Assembly (NCBI RefSeq): GCF_023856365.1
Contig: NC_064555.1
Coordinates: forward strand, 13,915,754 to 13,979,753
Source: Brienomyrus brachyistius
Taxonomy: Eukaryota; Chordata; Actinopteri; Osteoglossiformes; Mormyridae
Length of the DNA: 64,000 bases
Direction of reading: 5' to 3'
Positions 1 to 12,467 of this stretch are shown one piece after another. The first letter of the stretch is position 1, and the number at the start of each line of letters is the position of its first letter. Below the pieces are notes generated by a model. That model made no database searches, was not told the origin of the DNA, and saw only the letters and a list, made by a program, of their open reading frames with translations. Both the position numbers and the translations under genes were made by a program.

Positions 1-237
1 ATTGTCTTTAAAATTGGTTCCATTAGGGGCTGGTAGGTACAGTTCTCCAAAGGCTTTGAGGAGGAAGCATGAGTAATTAGTAATCCTGATTGTAGGTAAA
101 GAACATAAGTAAAAAACCAAAGAAAAACAGCTGCGGTGTTTTGTTTATAGATGACGATAAAGGCATGTGTATAAGCAAAAACTGAAATGGAGGATTTGCA
201 ATGTGTAACCAAACAACAACAGTGAGACGATGATATT

Positions 238-259
238 GGGGGGGGGGGGGGGGGGGGGG
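238..259. repeat. Poly-G run, 22 bases
   Basis: Uninterrupted G from 238 to 259, following TGATATT. Confidence 0.95.
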
Positions 260-1950
260 ACTACAGACAGAATTTACATCCGAAATCCTGGCAACAGTGC
301 AAGGAACACAATGGAGTTGCGGAGGAAATGTGTGACATTACACTCTCAAGCAGAGATTTCAGTGCAGCGGCTCCGACGCCCTGCCAGATCTATTCATCAC
401 CGCCCTGCGATATACTGACATCCACATCCGAGCCACATCCTCCTTTGCAAATAAAAAGTGCAGCATTCCACTACTGAATCTCTTCAACTATATCCTGTTA
501 TTAACTAAGACTACGCTTCCCCCCCCCACTAAGCACTTGACCCCCAGCTCCTTTGGGCCTACCTTCATCTGCACGGCATTGATCTCGCCACCTTGACGGG
601 AGCAGCCTCCCAGCAAGTCTCCTCACCCGGCTTCATATATGCGGTCAGCTTGGCGACACCCATGACGGCTCATTATCTAATAACGGCGAAGGGAGTTTTG
701 CTCTTGTCTGACTTTGCAGACATGACCGCGTTTCCAGGCTAATGGATGTCAAAAGCACAAGGACAAACTCCAACACAAGTCAGTAGTAACGGCCTACAGC
801 TGTGAATTGCAACTAGTAGGAATCACAATGCAAATTATTGTAGTGTAACCATTGGGGGAATTGTTTGCATTAGCTAACTGGGCTAGTGCAGCAAAACATT
901 GCAGTGCGACATACAATTTTTTTGCTAGCCAGCAGGCTAGCGCTCAGGGTTTTGTACTCACACTTTATTTAAATTACTCACTTCAGGCGAGTGGGCGAGC
1001 TTCATTTCCAGCTCGGAGTGAAACCTACAAAATCAAACATTTCAAAACACATTGATGTTAAGAATGGCCATTATTTTAGCACTTAAAAGAAAAAAGCCTC
1101 AATTCTTCTGAGAAGCACAGAAAGATCTTTATATATTCCATTTTAGATTCCAAGTGAACTTTCATTCGATCTGTCAAGACATCAATGTCGGTAGATCTCT
1201 GGTGACATATTTTCCTTGTTTATATATCGATTTTTGTTTAACAGGAAGTAAACCATAGTCTTGGCATTTAGTTACCAAGAAAACACCAGGGACAGTCATT
1301 CTGAGCGTGTCCAGTGTATTGTATATCTCTGGGACTCGTATTGTCTTTGAAGGGGAGCAGGGAGAGTTTTGGACAGTGACCTAGATTGGGAAAACAAAAT
1401 GTTTCAGGTTTCAGGGCGGTTCTACAAAGCTTTCGGATTCACTAATTTCCAGCAAAGTATTTAGCTGTACAACAAAGTGAACATTAAAAATTGCCACATT
1501 AAAAAGTGATACTAGCTTTGCTTGGACTGTTAAGCAATTTGTTATTTTTCACAAAGACTAAGAGTCATAAGTGTCTGGGATTCACTAATCCTGGTTCAAT
1601 CATGATACCCGACAACTGACCATGTTGGCTCGCAAGAGAACTCAAACTGTTTTTTTAAGGCTGTGGTTGGGATTAGGCTCACGTTGCGGCTATATGATAT
1701 GCTGTCCCTGAATGACTCCTCCACGCTCCTTGTGCCTGGCGAAGAAACAGGAGTCACACTTGCGAAGGGCAAAGGTTAACAAAGAGGAGCCTGGCCTGGC
1801 ACAATAGGCTGAGAGCACAGTCTCTAGGGAGGGTAACAGGCGCGACTGTGTGCGCATATACATATTCAGGGCAGTGAGCCGTGCATACAGACAGCGACTT
1901 CAGCAGATACAGCCTCCATCCAAAAAAACTCTTCAGTTCAAGTCTAGAGA
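260..1950. other. No gene seen
   Basis: Unassigned sequence with no convincing coding, splice or repeat signals apart from a short C run near 520. Confidence 0.5.
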
Positions 1951-1954
1951 TACA

Positions 1955-2095
1955 ACCAGCCTAGACCGGCTCCCGCTATTAGTGAAATAAGCAGCTGCCT
2001 AGGGCTTCTAAATTACTTATGTTGCAGAGGAAGTGAAATTATCATCAATTTTCTGGGTGGGGGGGGGGCACCCTAAGTAAAGCCTTGCTTTTTGC
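1955..2095. mobile_element. Diverged copy of the GTTGCCTAG hAT MITE family
   Basis: Interior blocks match the 17.5-kb copy: GCTGCCTAGGGC, AAATTAC, GAGGAAGTG, ATCATCAATTT, then a G run and a short C-rich stretch. The termini are eroded, with CCGGCTCCCGCTAT near the left edge. No clear target duplication is visible. Confidence 0.55.
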
Positions 2096-2519
2096 TTGAA
2101 AAGGTAAAGGTTGCTCTACAGCCGGCGAGAGCAGAATTAATAGACTGATGCTCCTCAGACAGCAGGAGGAATTTACATCCTCGGTGTTGGGTCTTTTCAC
2201 AGAATTCATCCACTGTGCTTTTCTTGATGGGGGGGGGGGGATATTACAAAATAAGGCCACTCATACAGGACGGGCCTTTGATTTGCGTGCTGTCCCCGCC
2301 GGTGCACTTCCACTACCCAGCTGGCCTAGAAATGTCACGCTACCGAGAGTTAGCGAGCGAATCACACAGAGCGGGAGGCACCCAAGGAAAAGCTCTTCCC
2401 TTAATCTGCGTCGTTGGGCGGCGAATGAGAAAATAGTTAACGTTACATCGCCGGTGTTGCGTATGGCTGAGACGCGAGCTTTAAATCTAGGTCGGACTTG
2501 ATTTGTGTATACCTCCCTT

Positions 2520-2825
2520 CAGGGACGGATTATGGACCGGGCCAGCGGGGCCGCTGCCCAGGGGCCCTTGGGGTGCAGGGCGCCCGTGGGGCCCCTAGCC
2601 CAAAACAATTTGCAACGCTTATCAACAATGTATTTTCGTTTGTCTATTTTAGAGGGCCTACATTCTTTGATCCTCTGCCTACAAGGGCCCCTGACCCTAT
2701 AGGGAGGACGTTTGGCTGCCAAGGGCCCTTGAATTGTGGTGGTTGTGGTGGTGGTGCTGGTGGTGGTGGGAGGGGCCATCGCGAACTTTTGCCCAGGGGC
2801 CCACACAACCCATAATCCGTCCCTG
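2520..2825. mobile_element. hAT-type MITE with perfect 8-bp target duplication
   Basis: A 306-bp element starts with CAGGGACGGATTATG and ends with its exact reverse complement (CATAATCCGTCCCTG). It is flanked on both sides by CCTCCCTT (2512-2519 and 2826-2833). A CAGGG-type terminus and a perfect 8-bp duplication are hallmarks of the hAT superfamily. The interior is rich in GGGCCC and holds a TGG repeat (about 2739-2770). It has no transposase, so it would depend on an enzyme supplied in trans. The intact duplication suggests a fairly recent insertion. Confidence 0.92.
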
Positions 2826-2829
2826 CCTC

Positions 2830-3510
2830 CCTTTGTATATTAGAGTGCCCTAACGAAAGCTAATATTGTAGCAAGGTGGTAGCTAAGATGTGAAAATACT
2901 TTTTTAAAAGCCAGCACCTTTATAATGCTACATGCTTGTGTTATTCACGCTATTTGTCAGCCCAGAGTCATCGAAACGTCACCATGACAATGATTGTTTA
3001 ATATTCATGGGCTCATGGGTAGATATTAAGCTGTTATTGTGCGGCTGAAACTATAGGTGTGTGAGGTGGTTTGGCATCAGCAACAGGCTGCGCCAATTTT
3101 GCACAAGGAATTAATTGCAACAGGAGCGGGATCATTCGGGTTTAATGCGACATCTCGGAGAGGTCTTTCATGGATGCGTCCTGTGTCATAAATGGATAAG
3201 TAGCCTGAGTGAGGAGGGCTGATTCAGAGTCACCAAATATTATCCCATGGGCAATAAATCTTATTAATTTCATGCTAACTTATTACAAACAACAACAGCA
3301 GGGAAAAAAAATAACCTCTCAGCATTGCTTATCGCACTAAACATTGTACAGATCACTGCGATTGATTTTAATAGCCTGAGTCTTGATGCAGGAAGCCAGG
3401 AGGAAGGAACGATTTGATAAGGGTGACGAGAAGTAATTAAACGCATTAAACTCCCAATGAAATCACGCACGGATGCCAGCCCAGCATCCGTGTCAGAACC
3501 GCACTGTTGC
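2830..3510. other. No gene seen
   Basis: Unassigned, low-copy-looking DNA leading up to the TG microsatellite. Confidence 0.45.
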
Positions 3511-3512
3511 GC

Positions 3513-3540
3513 ATGTGTGTGTGTGTGTGTGTGTGTGTGT
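3513..3540. repeat. (TG)n microsatellite
   Basis: About 13 uninterrupted TG units. On the minus strand this encodes an artefactual HTHTHT stretch. Confidence 0.95.
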
Positions 3541-3854
3541 AGCTCTTCCTCTCCCGCCTCCGTCCTGCTTGGGTTAGTATTCAGAACCTCGGCCGTCGGC
3601 ATGCTCATCTAATTCCGAGCGTCTTTGTCCCATTCATTCGGAAATGTCGCTTGCAGATTACACTGCGACCTGCCGTGACACACCTTGGCTGACGGGTTGT
3701 CCTTCCCAGCACGGCCAACTTAGCGCCACCTGTCAGGAAAGGGTGGGATGGTGGTTTGGTAGAAGTTACAGGTCACTTATGAAAAATTAAAATGCAGTAG
3801 AGCCTTCATTAGCCATTAAGGGGTGACCCTTAGAAACAGCAGGTCAGAAACAGG

Positions 3855-3990
3855 GGGCGTCAGAGGGACATAGATTAGTATAGGGGCCACAGGGAACCCA
3901 GAATAGTATAGGGGCCACAAAACCTACCGTTTGGGGCCCCCTGCTCTGCAAAATCCACAGAGGGGAACCCCCCAAAATTTGGGGGGGTGA
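3855..3990. repeat. GGGCCC-rich MITE-like relic
   Basis: It contains TAGTATAGGGGCCACA twice (about 3878 and 3905), then GGGGCCCCCTGCTCTGCAAA and GGGGAACCCCCCAAAATTTG. The composition matches the insert at 29310-29475. No intact ends are visible. Confidence 0.4.
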
Positions 3991-3999
3991 TGCTTGTCT

Positions 4000-4186
4000 C
4001 AGCAGGTTAGGCCTCTGTGCCTGGGATTAGATGGTCGTCAGTTGGGTTCTTGGGCCCCTGTATGTATGTATGTTTGTGTGTCTCAGAGCAGAGCATGATG
4101 GGATATGTGGAAAAGAAGCATCTTAGTGTATCTGTTCTCAAACTTGTGCAAATGGCAAATAAAGCATCATTTCATTTCATTTCAGA
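4000..4186 (+). mobile_element. SINE family B copy, internally deleted
   Basis: AGGTTAGGCCTCTGTGCCTG near the head is followed, after a deletion, by GCAGAGCATGATGGGATATG and CTTGTGCAAATGGCAAATAA. It ends in ATTTC repeats. The middle of the family is missing. Confidence 0.7.
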
Positions 4187-4189
4187 ATT

Positions 4190-6490
4190 GACATTTTTCC
4201 GAGAGGCCAGAATGTCTAGCTACACCCTTGGCCAGCATAGTATGGTTTTTCTTAAGAAGACGACAATCTTACCCAATCCCTGACATCCACAGGTTCCTCT
4301 CAGTACTCAGCAATCATCTACTCTGAGTCAGCACGTTCAAAACATCGGGCACAGCTCGAAACGTAACACTACATAATAAAAATGTTTTGTCAGTAAAAGC
4401 AAATAAATTTACTGGATTTAAAGGTGAATGATGGAATGATGGATTGTGCTGATGTTCGAGTGTATGAGACCTCGTCATCAGGGGTCCTGGAAATAATCTG
4501 CCGTCAGCTTGCAATGTATTCTGGGTAAAGCATGTCCTCACTGTTCTGTGGCTGTTTTTCATTACTTTAAATGTGCTAAGCAGGAAGCAGTGTACCGCAT
4601 ATGCATTGTCATATTAGTACTCCTGTATTTCCTCTCTATACAGGCCATGTTTTGTTTTGTTCCCTTTAAACAGGAAGACGTGTTTGCGTGTCATTTGTGT
4701 GTGTGTGTGTGTGTGCGTGCGTGACACGGGCAGATGCCAGCCGGGTGCCAGGCACACATCTGTTGGGAAGGAAACGCCGCTTCAGTGGGCTGGCCGAGAG
4801 TGGCGGCCACCTGGGGACGTCTTGGTGCCAGATTGGGGGGCATCACATGACAGCAGAGGCGCCCTCAGTGCTGGAGGTCACAGTGATGGAGGTCTGCAGG
4901 CTCCGGAAGGTGGCTCCAGGTCCTGACCTCCGGTAAGATGCCGCGTTCCACAAAGCCATGTTTCGTCGTCCAATTAAGTTTGGTTATTCATGCTTTTCGC
5001 GAATCCCCGTTAAACAATAGGAATCACTCTTAGAGCCGTGATTGGGGAATTATATAAACGGTCTTCCTGGCATGGACGGTCTCTGCATCTCGGCCAGGAT
5101 CTCTCCCTGTCGTTATAGATAGCCGGATGGCGGCGGCATGATTTCGGCGGCGGCGTGACTCACACAACCAGCGCTGAAGGGCTCGGCGCTGCACCGTGCT
5201 CCCAAAGCACGTCTTTATTTTTAGCAATGGGATAAGATACATAACAGGGTTTCATAACAAACCTACTCAACAGTTTGTTACAGTCTGTTACCCCGAGAAA
5301 AAAAATACAAAAAAAAAAAAAAATTGCGATCCAGATCACTTTTGAAGCAGAACGGGTTCGAGAACCAGTTCAATGAGACGCTGCTGGTCCCCAGCAGGAG
5401 TTGGTCTCTGTGGGAGGTGAACCGTCCTTGGGAGCTGCTGTTGGACCAAAACTCTTCTGGTTTTTTTTGTTTTTTTTTTAAATTGAACAGGAAGGTATGC
5501 CAAATAAATTTGTCTACGCTTCGTGAAAGAACGCAGAGCTTTTACTGAGTTAGCACCACCTTTCCCTGCCACACCATGGTTGTGGTGTCGGCTCTCGCAC
5601 GTGTGAAATCGGCCAACATCCCAGAGAGGAGAAACCTGTCCTTGCAACCCAGTTGCGCGAGGCCTTCCCACTCCCCCTCCTGCCCAAGGCTCCCAGGGAG
5701 CCGCTGGCATCTCCAGGCGAATTCCCAGCCTCCAGAGTGGGTATTTTCCGGCCGTGTCACAGATAATCCGGGGAGGGGGGTTTCGCCACAGAGACCTGGC
5801 CGCCACAATCCCCCAACCCTGACTGTTGGGGTGGCTTTTCCGAGGAAGGCGTCTCTCTCGCCAGCCTTCGTGAGACGTGTGTGCCATCCCACATGCTTTC
5901 TGCATTAATCCTGTACAAGCAGATGCACTAAAAGCTGAATCTGAACCCCTTCAGGAGATTCTGAGCGCTTATTATTAGTTTGTTTACTTGTTTCAAATCC
6001 CCCAGCTGGAAGAACCCCAGAGTTGTAAAATCCCCCAATGACCTGTCAGTTCACTCGCTTCACAGGACGCATGGAGTGATGAGATTTTCACTAGCTATTT
6101 TTTTTTTCAGCTCCAACTCCCCTATCCCCACCACATGTGCTGGACTCGTGTGGTCTGTAAGTCGGAACTGTGAATGATTAAGCTGAAAATCTTACAGCGA
6201 ATGCTAAACAGGAGCTGCTGTGTCTCCGTGGAGGTCGGCGTGACAATGTCAACATCGAAGTGTTTTTTTGCTTTCCACTCTCGTGACTCTCCTCCATCTC
6301 AGGGTGCAGGTGCAATCTGTTGATCTTGAACCTGATACGGGACGTTTATCAGATCTTGAGATCAGACGTTTTAAATTCTCCATCCCACTTGATTAAAGGA
6401 CAAAGTAGGAGAGGACAGAATAAACTTTGACAGGAAGCACTGGGTGGAAAAGGAGAGTCATGACAAGCCTGGTGCCCAGAAGCACTGGCA
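4190..6490. other. No gene seen
   Basis: Contains the 4695 TG repeat and a CpG-bearing stretch at 4720-4940 ending in CTCCG/GTAAGA, a donor-like site. It also holds poly-A near 5300 and open frames of up to 189 codons on the minus strand (5336-5905) with no family resemblance. Confidence 0.45.
4695..4716. repeat. (TG)n microsatellite
   Basis: About ten TG units followed by CGTGCGTG. Confidence 0.9.
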
Positions 6491-6495
6491 GCTGG

Positions 6496-6604
6496 ACACC
6501 CTGAGCGGGATGCCGGGCGCGGGGCGTGGCCGATGGAGAGACACCCTGAGCGGGATGCCGGGCGCGGGGCGCGGCCGATGGAGAGACACCCTAAACACGA
6601 TGCC
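6496..6604. repeat. 45-bp GC-rich tandem repeat, 2.4 units
   Basis: 6496-6540 and 6541-6585 are identical except for one base (GGGGCGTGGCC against GGGGCGCGGCC). A partial third unit (ACACCCTAAACACGATGCC) follows. The unit is CpG-rich (GGGCGCGGGGC). A single C/T difference implies a recent duplication. Confidence 0.92.
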
Positions 6605-6724
6605 TATTTTCCTAACTGCATGATTTTGGACTTTGAGAAGAACAAGTGGATCTGGAAGTAACTCATGAGACCATAGCGCTACCCACAATGCACCATGCCA
6701 CCCATAGCAATATATCACAGCCTC

Positions 6725-7010
6725 TTTAATCCAAACAGATTAGTCCTCTATGGCTGTAATCTGTAGGTTGCTGTTTGGAATCCCACCCTCGGCAGAATAG
6801 TCCCATGTTTGTCGTGCCCTTGAAGAAGACCCTTAACCTCTCTAAATGCTCCAGGGATGCCGGGTAAATGGCCAGACCCTGTACTCAAAACCCCAAGCTT
6901 CAGTCTCACCTATATATGTGTGTGTCTCAAAGGAGAGCATGATGGGATATATGCAAAGCAGCATTCCAGTGTACCTGTATCTGTGCAAATGGCAAAGTGT
7001 CATTACTAAC
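6725..7010 (+). mobile_element. SINE family B copy
   Basis: The B-box-like GTTTGGAATCCC is followed by GAAGAAGACCCTTAACCTCT, AAATGCTCCAGGGATGCCGG, CCCCAAGCTTCAGTCTCACC, GAGAGCATGATGGGATATAT and CTGTGCAAATGGCAAA. The order is identical to the minus-strand copy at 63.4 kb. Confidence 0.72.
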
Positions 7011-8120
7011 AGTTCATTAGAAAAATGTATTTCCATGCTGACTCTTCTGCACCCATCGAGTTTTTATGTGGGAAATTATACTAGAAATAAACTCATTGTC
7101 ACAGAAATGCTGCCTGATAACCGTAATGTAATATAATTTTCACGGTAATAAATGGCCTTTCAGTGTAGGGCTCAGACCCACCGCACAGTCGGTTTACACG
7201 GCGGCGTGCAGTGACACGGTCATTCCTCATCTCACACACGCTGGGTCCACAGGACCCCGCCCACATTACATGTTATTCCTGGAGAACCCGGAAGTAAGTT
7301 ACCCCAACACAGGGAAGGAGGCCCTTAACTTATCCACAGCTGTAATTGGAATTAAATGTCTGCTCCTTTAAAGTGACACTTTAAATAAGGCTTGTCTTAC
7401 GGTTTTACGCTTGGCAGCATTTAACCCCACCAGTCGTACCCCCCCAAACCACAAACCCTGTCATTTCGAGGGACCGTAAGTCCGAACATTTCTGGCTAAC
7501 TCCGGTGCTAGAGCTAACGCCCTGATCCAGGAACAGAGAACAAATCACGAGGCCATGCGAATGTTAAAATACAGTTTCAAAACAAATTCAAAGCAGTAAA
7601 ATGATATAATTTCAGTGTCAGCGATGTCGTCTCGGCGCGTTCCCTGCTGGTATTTCTGCATGAGCGTGAACCGAAAGTCACAGCAGAAGGTAGATCACCT
7701 GCTGGTGACTCCTGTCTCCATAACCGAAGTGGTTACCTAGCAATGGAGGATACGAGCAGGAACAAGTGAAATATAAAACTTCAGTCTTTTGTCTGATGAA
7801 ACGGAATAGGATGCGAGTCATAACTGCGAACCAGCCCCTCTGTATTCCGCGCTGGGCATCTGTTCCATCATTATTGATGTTTTTTTAACATCCCTTAACT
7901 GTAAAGTTCAATTTGAAATGCTGGATTAGTACAAATGAGTCTTTGGATCTTAACTGCTGCTTTCTGTTAAGAATCGGCATTGTGTTCCACGAGTCATTCA
8001 TCTCTTTCCACTGGAGAATGGGAAGTGCTATAGCTGTCCTAAAGAAGGCCGTGCGAAAACAGTACAAATGGCCAACAGAAATAACACTAGCAGCTCTTCT
8101 TTTAAAAGGTTCACTATTGT
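7010..8120. other. No gene seen
   Basis: Unassigned. A GGGGGCCCC-containing MITE-like scrap sits at about 8120-8180, next to the ATC microsatellite. Confidence 0.45.
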
Positions 8121-8179
8121 TACAGGGGGGTCCTAAAAGGTGCAATTTGGGGGCCCCTATAAAATCTGAGCCCCTGAAT

Positions 8180-8252
8180 CATTATCATCATCATCATCAT
8201 CATCATCATCATTATTATTATTATTATTATTATTATCAATAATAATAATAGT
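8180..8252. repeat. (ATC)n/(ATT)n compound microsatellite
   Basis: ATC repeats pass directly into ATT repeats, then a short complementary (AAT)n tract (8238-8249), giving a small inverted repeat. Confidence 0.93.
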
Positions 8253-8419
8253 CAGGCTATTTAAGTCATTGCTACACCAATGTGTAAAGCCAATGATACC
8301 TGGACTGTTCTCAGTCTATGGAAGAACGAAATGTGTTTTATGTAAGCCTCAAATTAACCACATCAAACCTCTGTGCTATTCTGTACATCTCCAGCGATGG
8401 GTTTGAATTAATTTAAACT

Positions 8420-8750
8420 GGCCTGTTGGCAGGCACTGGTGTGGTGATTAGCAGCCTAGCCGCAGACCTGGGGAGTTCAGCAGCCCCCGCGCTTGGCTCC
8501 CGCCCCGGACTCTGTGTGTTTCTGAGCCGTCCCTGTGATCATGTGGATTCCCTCCAGGTACCCCAGTTTCCTCCCACAGTCCAAAATACAGTTGGGGAGG
8601 CAAATTGGTGTCTCTAAATTGCCCTTCATTTGTGAGTGTGCGCCCTGTGACGGTCTGGCATGGCGTGCGAGGTCTTCCCTGCCTGGGAGATGCCCTGGGA
8701 TTCTCTCTGACCTTGCACTGGATAACTGGTTATGGAAAATAGATTATTGA
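8420..8750 (+). repeat. Old SINE family A copy
   Basis: GGTGTGGTGATTAGCAGCCT matches the head. GTACCCCAGTTTCCTCCCAC, AGTCCAAAATACAG and AAATTGGTGTCTCTAAATTG match the body, and TGCACTGGATAACTGG matches the region before the tail. The ATGG tail is lost. Confidence 0.7.
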
Positions 8751-8759
8751 ACCTAATAA

Positions 8760-10980
8760 AAATTATATGTTCGGTAATTTTGAGTAATGCATAAAAAATG
8801 CAGCTCTTCCAGTGTTAGATTGGACATTAGCATCTCTATTAGCAATGACATTAGTGCCCGTGGGTCCTGCGAACAGCTTACACTGCAGCAATTTCTCCTG
8901 GTTTCTCTCAAGTGTTGCCATCCAAGAGCGAGTTGGCACTATTCAATCAATCCCAAACAGCAACTTCAAAAAATCTCCCAATTTGAAGGCTAACCGATTT
9001 TTATCATAGACGTCTGGGCCCTGCAGCAGGGCCTACCTCGTCCCAAACGCTCATTTTTCCATCTGTTGCTCTTTATACAGGCATCTGCCAGGATATCCTC
9101 GGTTTTCTCTCTCTCTTTCTTTAATCTCATCACTCTTCACAGCTCCCAGCCCAGTGAGAATTTATATGAAGTCAGTTGGTATACCCTGTTATTCCAGAAA
9201 TGACACTTTTATTGGAAGCAGGTTGTTGTAGATTAAGCCCAGTCTTGCAGGTCTGGAATCTTATGGCCGGACTCCTTACTTTTGAAAACTTGCCACATAT
9301 GATACTAAAATCTTTAAGAACTAAATTTTATAATAGTTACTAGTCCTACATAAGCATTCTCCTCACAGCTCGGATCTCACTGAAATACATTAAGGCAGTA
9401 ACAGTTTGGGAATTTGAGGCCAAAACAGTATTTCTGTCTGAAGGCTCTTTTGAACTTTGGGACAAAGCAACAGAATATTGAGACCCTCTTTGCCTTAACC
9501 TCATATTAAAGCATTGCCCCATTGCCATCAGTAATGCAAACCCCTTGATGCCTTTCAACCACACGCATTTCCCCGGAGCCAATAGATCCCATTGATGGTC
9601 GACTGATCCCCCGCATTACTTTGGCGCTTGGGCCTGACTGATTCCGGCAAGATCCAAGCTGGCCTGGCATTGATACGTCTGGATGCCTGCCGGCCGCGAG
9701 GACCTCCGAATATCACGGCGGCCCAGAAGAAGATCAACTAAACATTCCGAACCCCGGCCAGCTCCAGATGCACATTTCCTTTGTTTTCCTGTTAGGAGAA
9801 AATTCCTTCCATCTCTGTGGGTATAAATAGTCAAATGCCACAATATTTGAGATTTTTGAATCATCTTGAATAAAGACGATTAGTATCCATCAATGATGTT
9901 GAATTATGTCCTCGGATGTGTCTTTGTTTCATTTCTTTGTTTAGTTCTGTGTTCTTAAGTTCTGCTTGGAGCCTATTTACCTACCATTTACTGACTTAAC
10001 AAAGTCCTTGTCCACTCCTGTGCTTGCACCTGCTTTTCCTCCATCTTCCACCTGTATCCGTGCTATCGGGCCCCATTCCCGGAGATTCCACGGCAAACCC
10101 ACGTGGTGTCCCCACTGCCAGTCGCTTAGCGCCCGCTAATCTTCCACAGGCAGCATCCGCAGATGCCATTGTACGCCTCGAACCGCTTGCTCCGAACACA
10201 CCGGCCACAAAAGACCGGAACGTCTCTAGCGAGGATTTCGGCTAGGCTGCCGCGCAAATAAGAGGCTACGGGACGGAGCCGAGCTGATAACGCAGCAGGG
10301 CAGTAATTGTGTTTTGGTGCCACATTGTCTTATGTCGGCTGTGAATTGGTTTTAATTGTCTTCCCAGCATGGTAACTTGATTCACTCTCTCAGTGTTTCT
10401 GTTTGGCCGTTTCATATTTTTGCCGCTTGTTGTCTAAGTCATGGTGTGCACAGAATGTTCTAGATAGGGGTGTCAAACTGCACTCCTGCCACCATGTGCA
10501 TGCTGGTTTGTTGCTCCAACACCTTGTTTTTATTATTAACTTAAACACAAACAATTTTGTGCGTAGTTGATGAAACACCGATGCTCCTTGCTTTACGACG
10601 TTCGACCTGACGACGGTGTGATAGCGATGTGCATTCAATAGTCAACTTTGAGTTTTGATCTGTTTGCGGGTTAGGGATATGCTGATGGGTACTTTCCACT
10701 GATGTCTGGGGTGATGACAGGATGCACCTGGCCACGCTTCCCGTCTGTAGCGATCACAAGCAAAAACAGCTCCTACAGTGTTTAACGAAGTATTGTGTTT
10801 TTTTCTGCGTTTATCCACATGAACTTGTATTCAGTTATTTATTTTTCAGTTACTGGTATTTCCAGTATTTATTTATTTGCTTGCTTATTCAGTGACAGTA
10901 GCAATTTATTTTTCTATAATAGTTCAAGGTCATAGGTCAAGGAGCACCGATAATAATGTATAATGTTTTGGAGGTTAGGG
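8760..10980. other. No gene seen
   Basis: Includes a moderately CpG-rich stretch at about 10060-10280 and a MITE-like scrap (AGGGGTGTCAAACTGCACTC) at 10466. A short motif near 10580 (TTTACGACGTTCGACCTGAC) resembles a dispersed fish repeat. Confidence 0.45.
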
Positions 10981-10984
10981 CTGT

Positions 10985-11255
10985 CACCTAACATCTTTAG
11001 GATAATGGGTCTAATTCCTGGACCCACAGCTTAACTTGAATGACACTTTGCACATTGTCCTGGTTTCTTCCGGAAGCTCTGGTTTCTCCCTGCAGACCGA
11101 AACCTTGAAGAATCGGTGTCCAAACATTTCTCATAGGACATGTTTGTCTGTCCCATGATAGAGATGCATCCCATACTAGATGTTTCCCTACCCTGTGCTA
11201 AGTGGGATAAGCTCCAGGCTCACCCTCGCACTGGATATGTGGCATGGAAAATATA
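10985..11255 (+). repeat. Old SINE family A copy
   Basis: It contains GTCACCTAACATC near the head, TGGTTTCTCCCTGCAGACCG in place of the usual CACAGTCC block, then CCCATGATAGAGATGCATCC and AAGTGGGATAAGCTCCAGGC. It is strongly diverged. Confidence 0.5.
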
Positions 11256-11982
11256 TTTATGCTCTGCACTCGAAAAAATATCTGGAACCTAGTGAAATCG
11301 GAGAAAGGCAGAGGTAAAAATATGGCATATTAACCACAAATTAGGACACGGAAACTTGGTGGTCTTCCATGGACTGAACATATGGCGGATAATGCAACTC
11401 TTATATAAGCAGGAGATAAAATATCCCTTGATCACTGTCCCACCTAAATCACCAATGCCTTAGCTAACACTGTACAGTAGCAAAGACAGAGTTAGCATTA
11501 CTGCGATAAACACGTCTAGACAATGCGTATCGTCTGAGATGCACAGCTGTCCCTCTGCCTCACCCGCCTCACTGAAATAATGCAGCTGTGTGAATCGGTA
11601 ACAGACTGCATTTTGTGCAAACCTAAATTGCTCTGGACAGAAATGTCTGTTGAGCAAATGTGTCATAATTCAGATTGTTGGTGGACAGAAGAAGGTCGCG
11701 TTACCTAACCCCACATGTCAGCAGAATGCCCCCTACACGTTCCATGGACTCTCACGGTGTTCCGTTTTCTCATGTCTGATCTGAAAATCGCCATCCCCTC
11801 CAGTGAACAGTCACTGTCGTCTTTCAATGTGAAATGCTGATCAGTTTGCAGCTAAAGTGTCAAATGGAGCAAATAAATACATTTATTTATGGCTTAAGGG
11901 TGCACATATGAAATTTGGAAAAAGTGCTGGCATATATTTGATAATTACAATAAATTTAAGCATTTGGGAAGATGGTGTAGGA

Positions 11983-12164
11983 CAGGGTTCCCCGGTTCTG
12001 CTCCTGGAGGACCAGTCTGCACCACAGATTGCAGACCTCCCTGCTGAAACACACCATATTCAGCTCACCTGACTAATTGCCAGGTTTAGTAGGTGTACTT
12101 GAGCAAGGAAATCTGCAAACGGGGTTGCAGACTGACAACCCAGGACCAGAACTGGGGAACCCTG
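11983..12164. mobile_element. hAT-type MITE, 182 bp
   Basis: The left end is CAGGGTTCCCCGGTTCTG. The right end, read in reverse complement, is CAGGGTTCCCCAGTTCTG. Imperfect inverted repeats extend about 26 bases. The flanks GTGTAGGA (11975-11982) and GTATAGAA (12165-12172) agree at 6 of 8 positions, as expected for an aged 8-bp hAT duplication. It is non-coding. Confidence 0.85.
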
Positions 12165-12467
12165 GTATAGAATATGATTGTGTATATGTGCACTGTGAGG
12201 GCCTGGCAGTGCCCCAGTGTGGCAGGGGTTCTTGCTTCCTTGCACAAGGATCAAAGATGGTGGTCCCTTACAGAGAGCTGAGAGGGTGGTCTAAAGTCCT
12301 CTACCAGGAACATGGGTAGTTGAAGGCTGGTGTTTTGGGGGTGTGTATGTATTTATTTATTTGTTTGTTTGTTTATTAAGCTGATTCTATTCAATTTTTT
12401 CTGTGTATGCTTCTTTACTTTAAATGTCTACAGCTCTACATAAATAAAGACTGAATGATCTAGTGTA

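Noticed and set aside
4720..4940. Possible coding exon ending in CTCCG/GTAAGA
   Set aside because: No good acceptor upstream, which is a TG microsatellite, and no recognisable peptide.
5336..5905. 189-codon minus-strand open frame
   Set aside because: Low-complexity and basic composition, overlapping open frames on both strands, and no family resemblance.
7913..8242. Protein ending in a His/Tyr run
   Set aside because: The run is a translation of the ATC/ATT microsatellite, and the rest shows no family signal.
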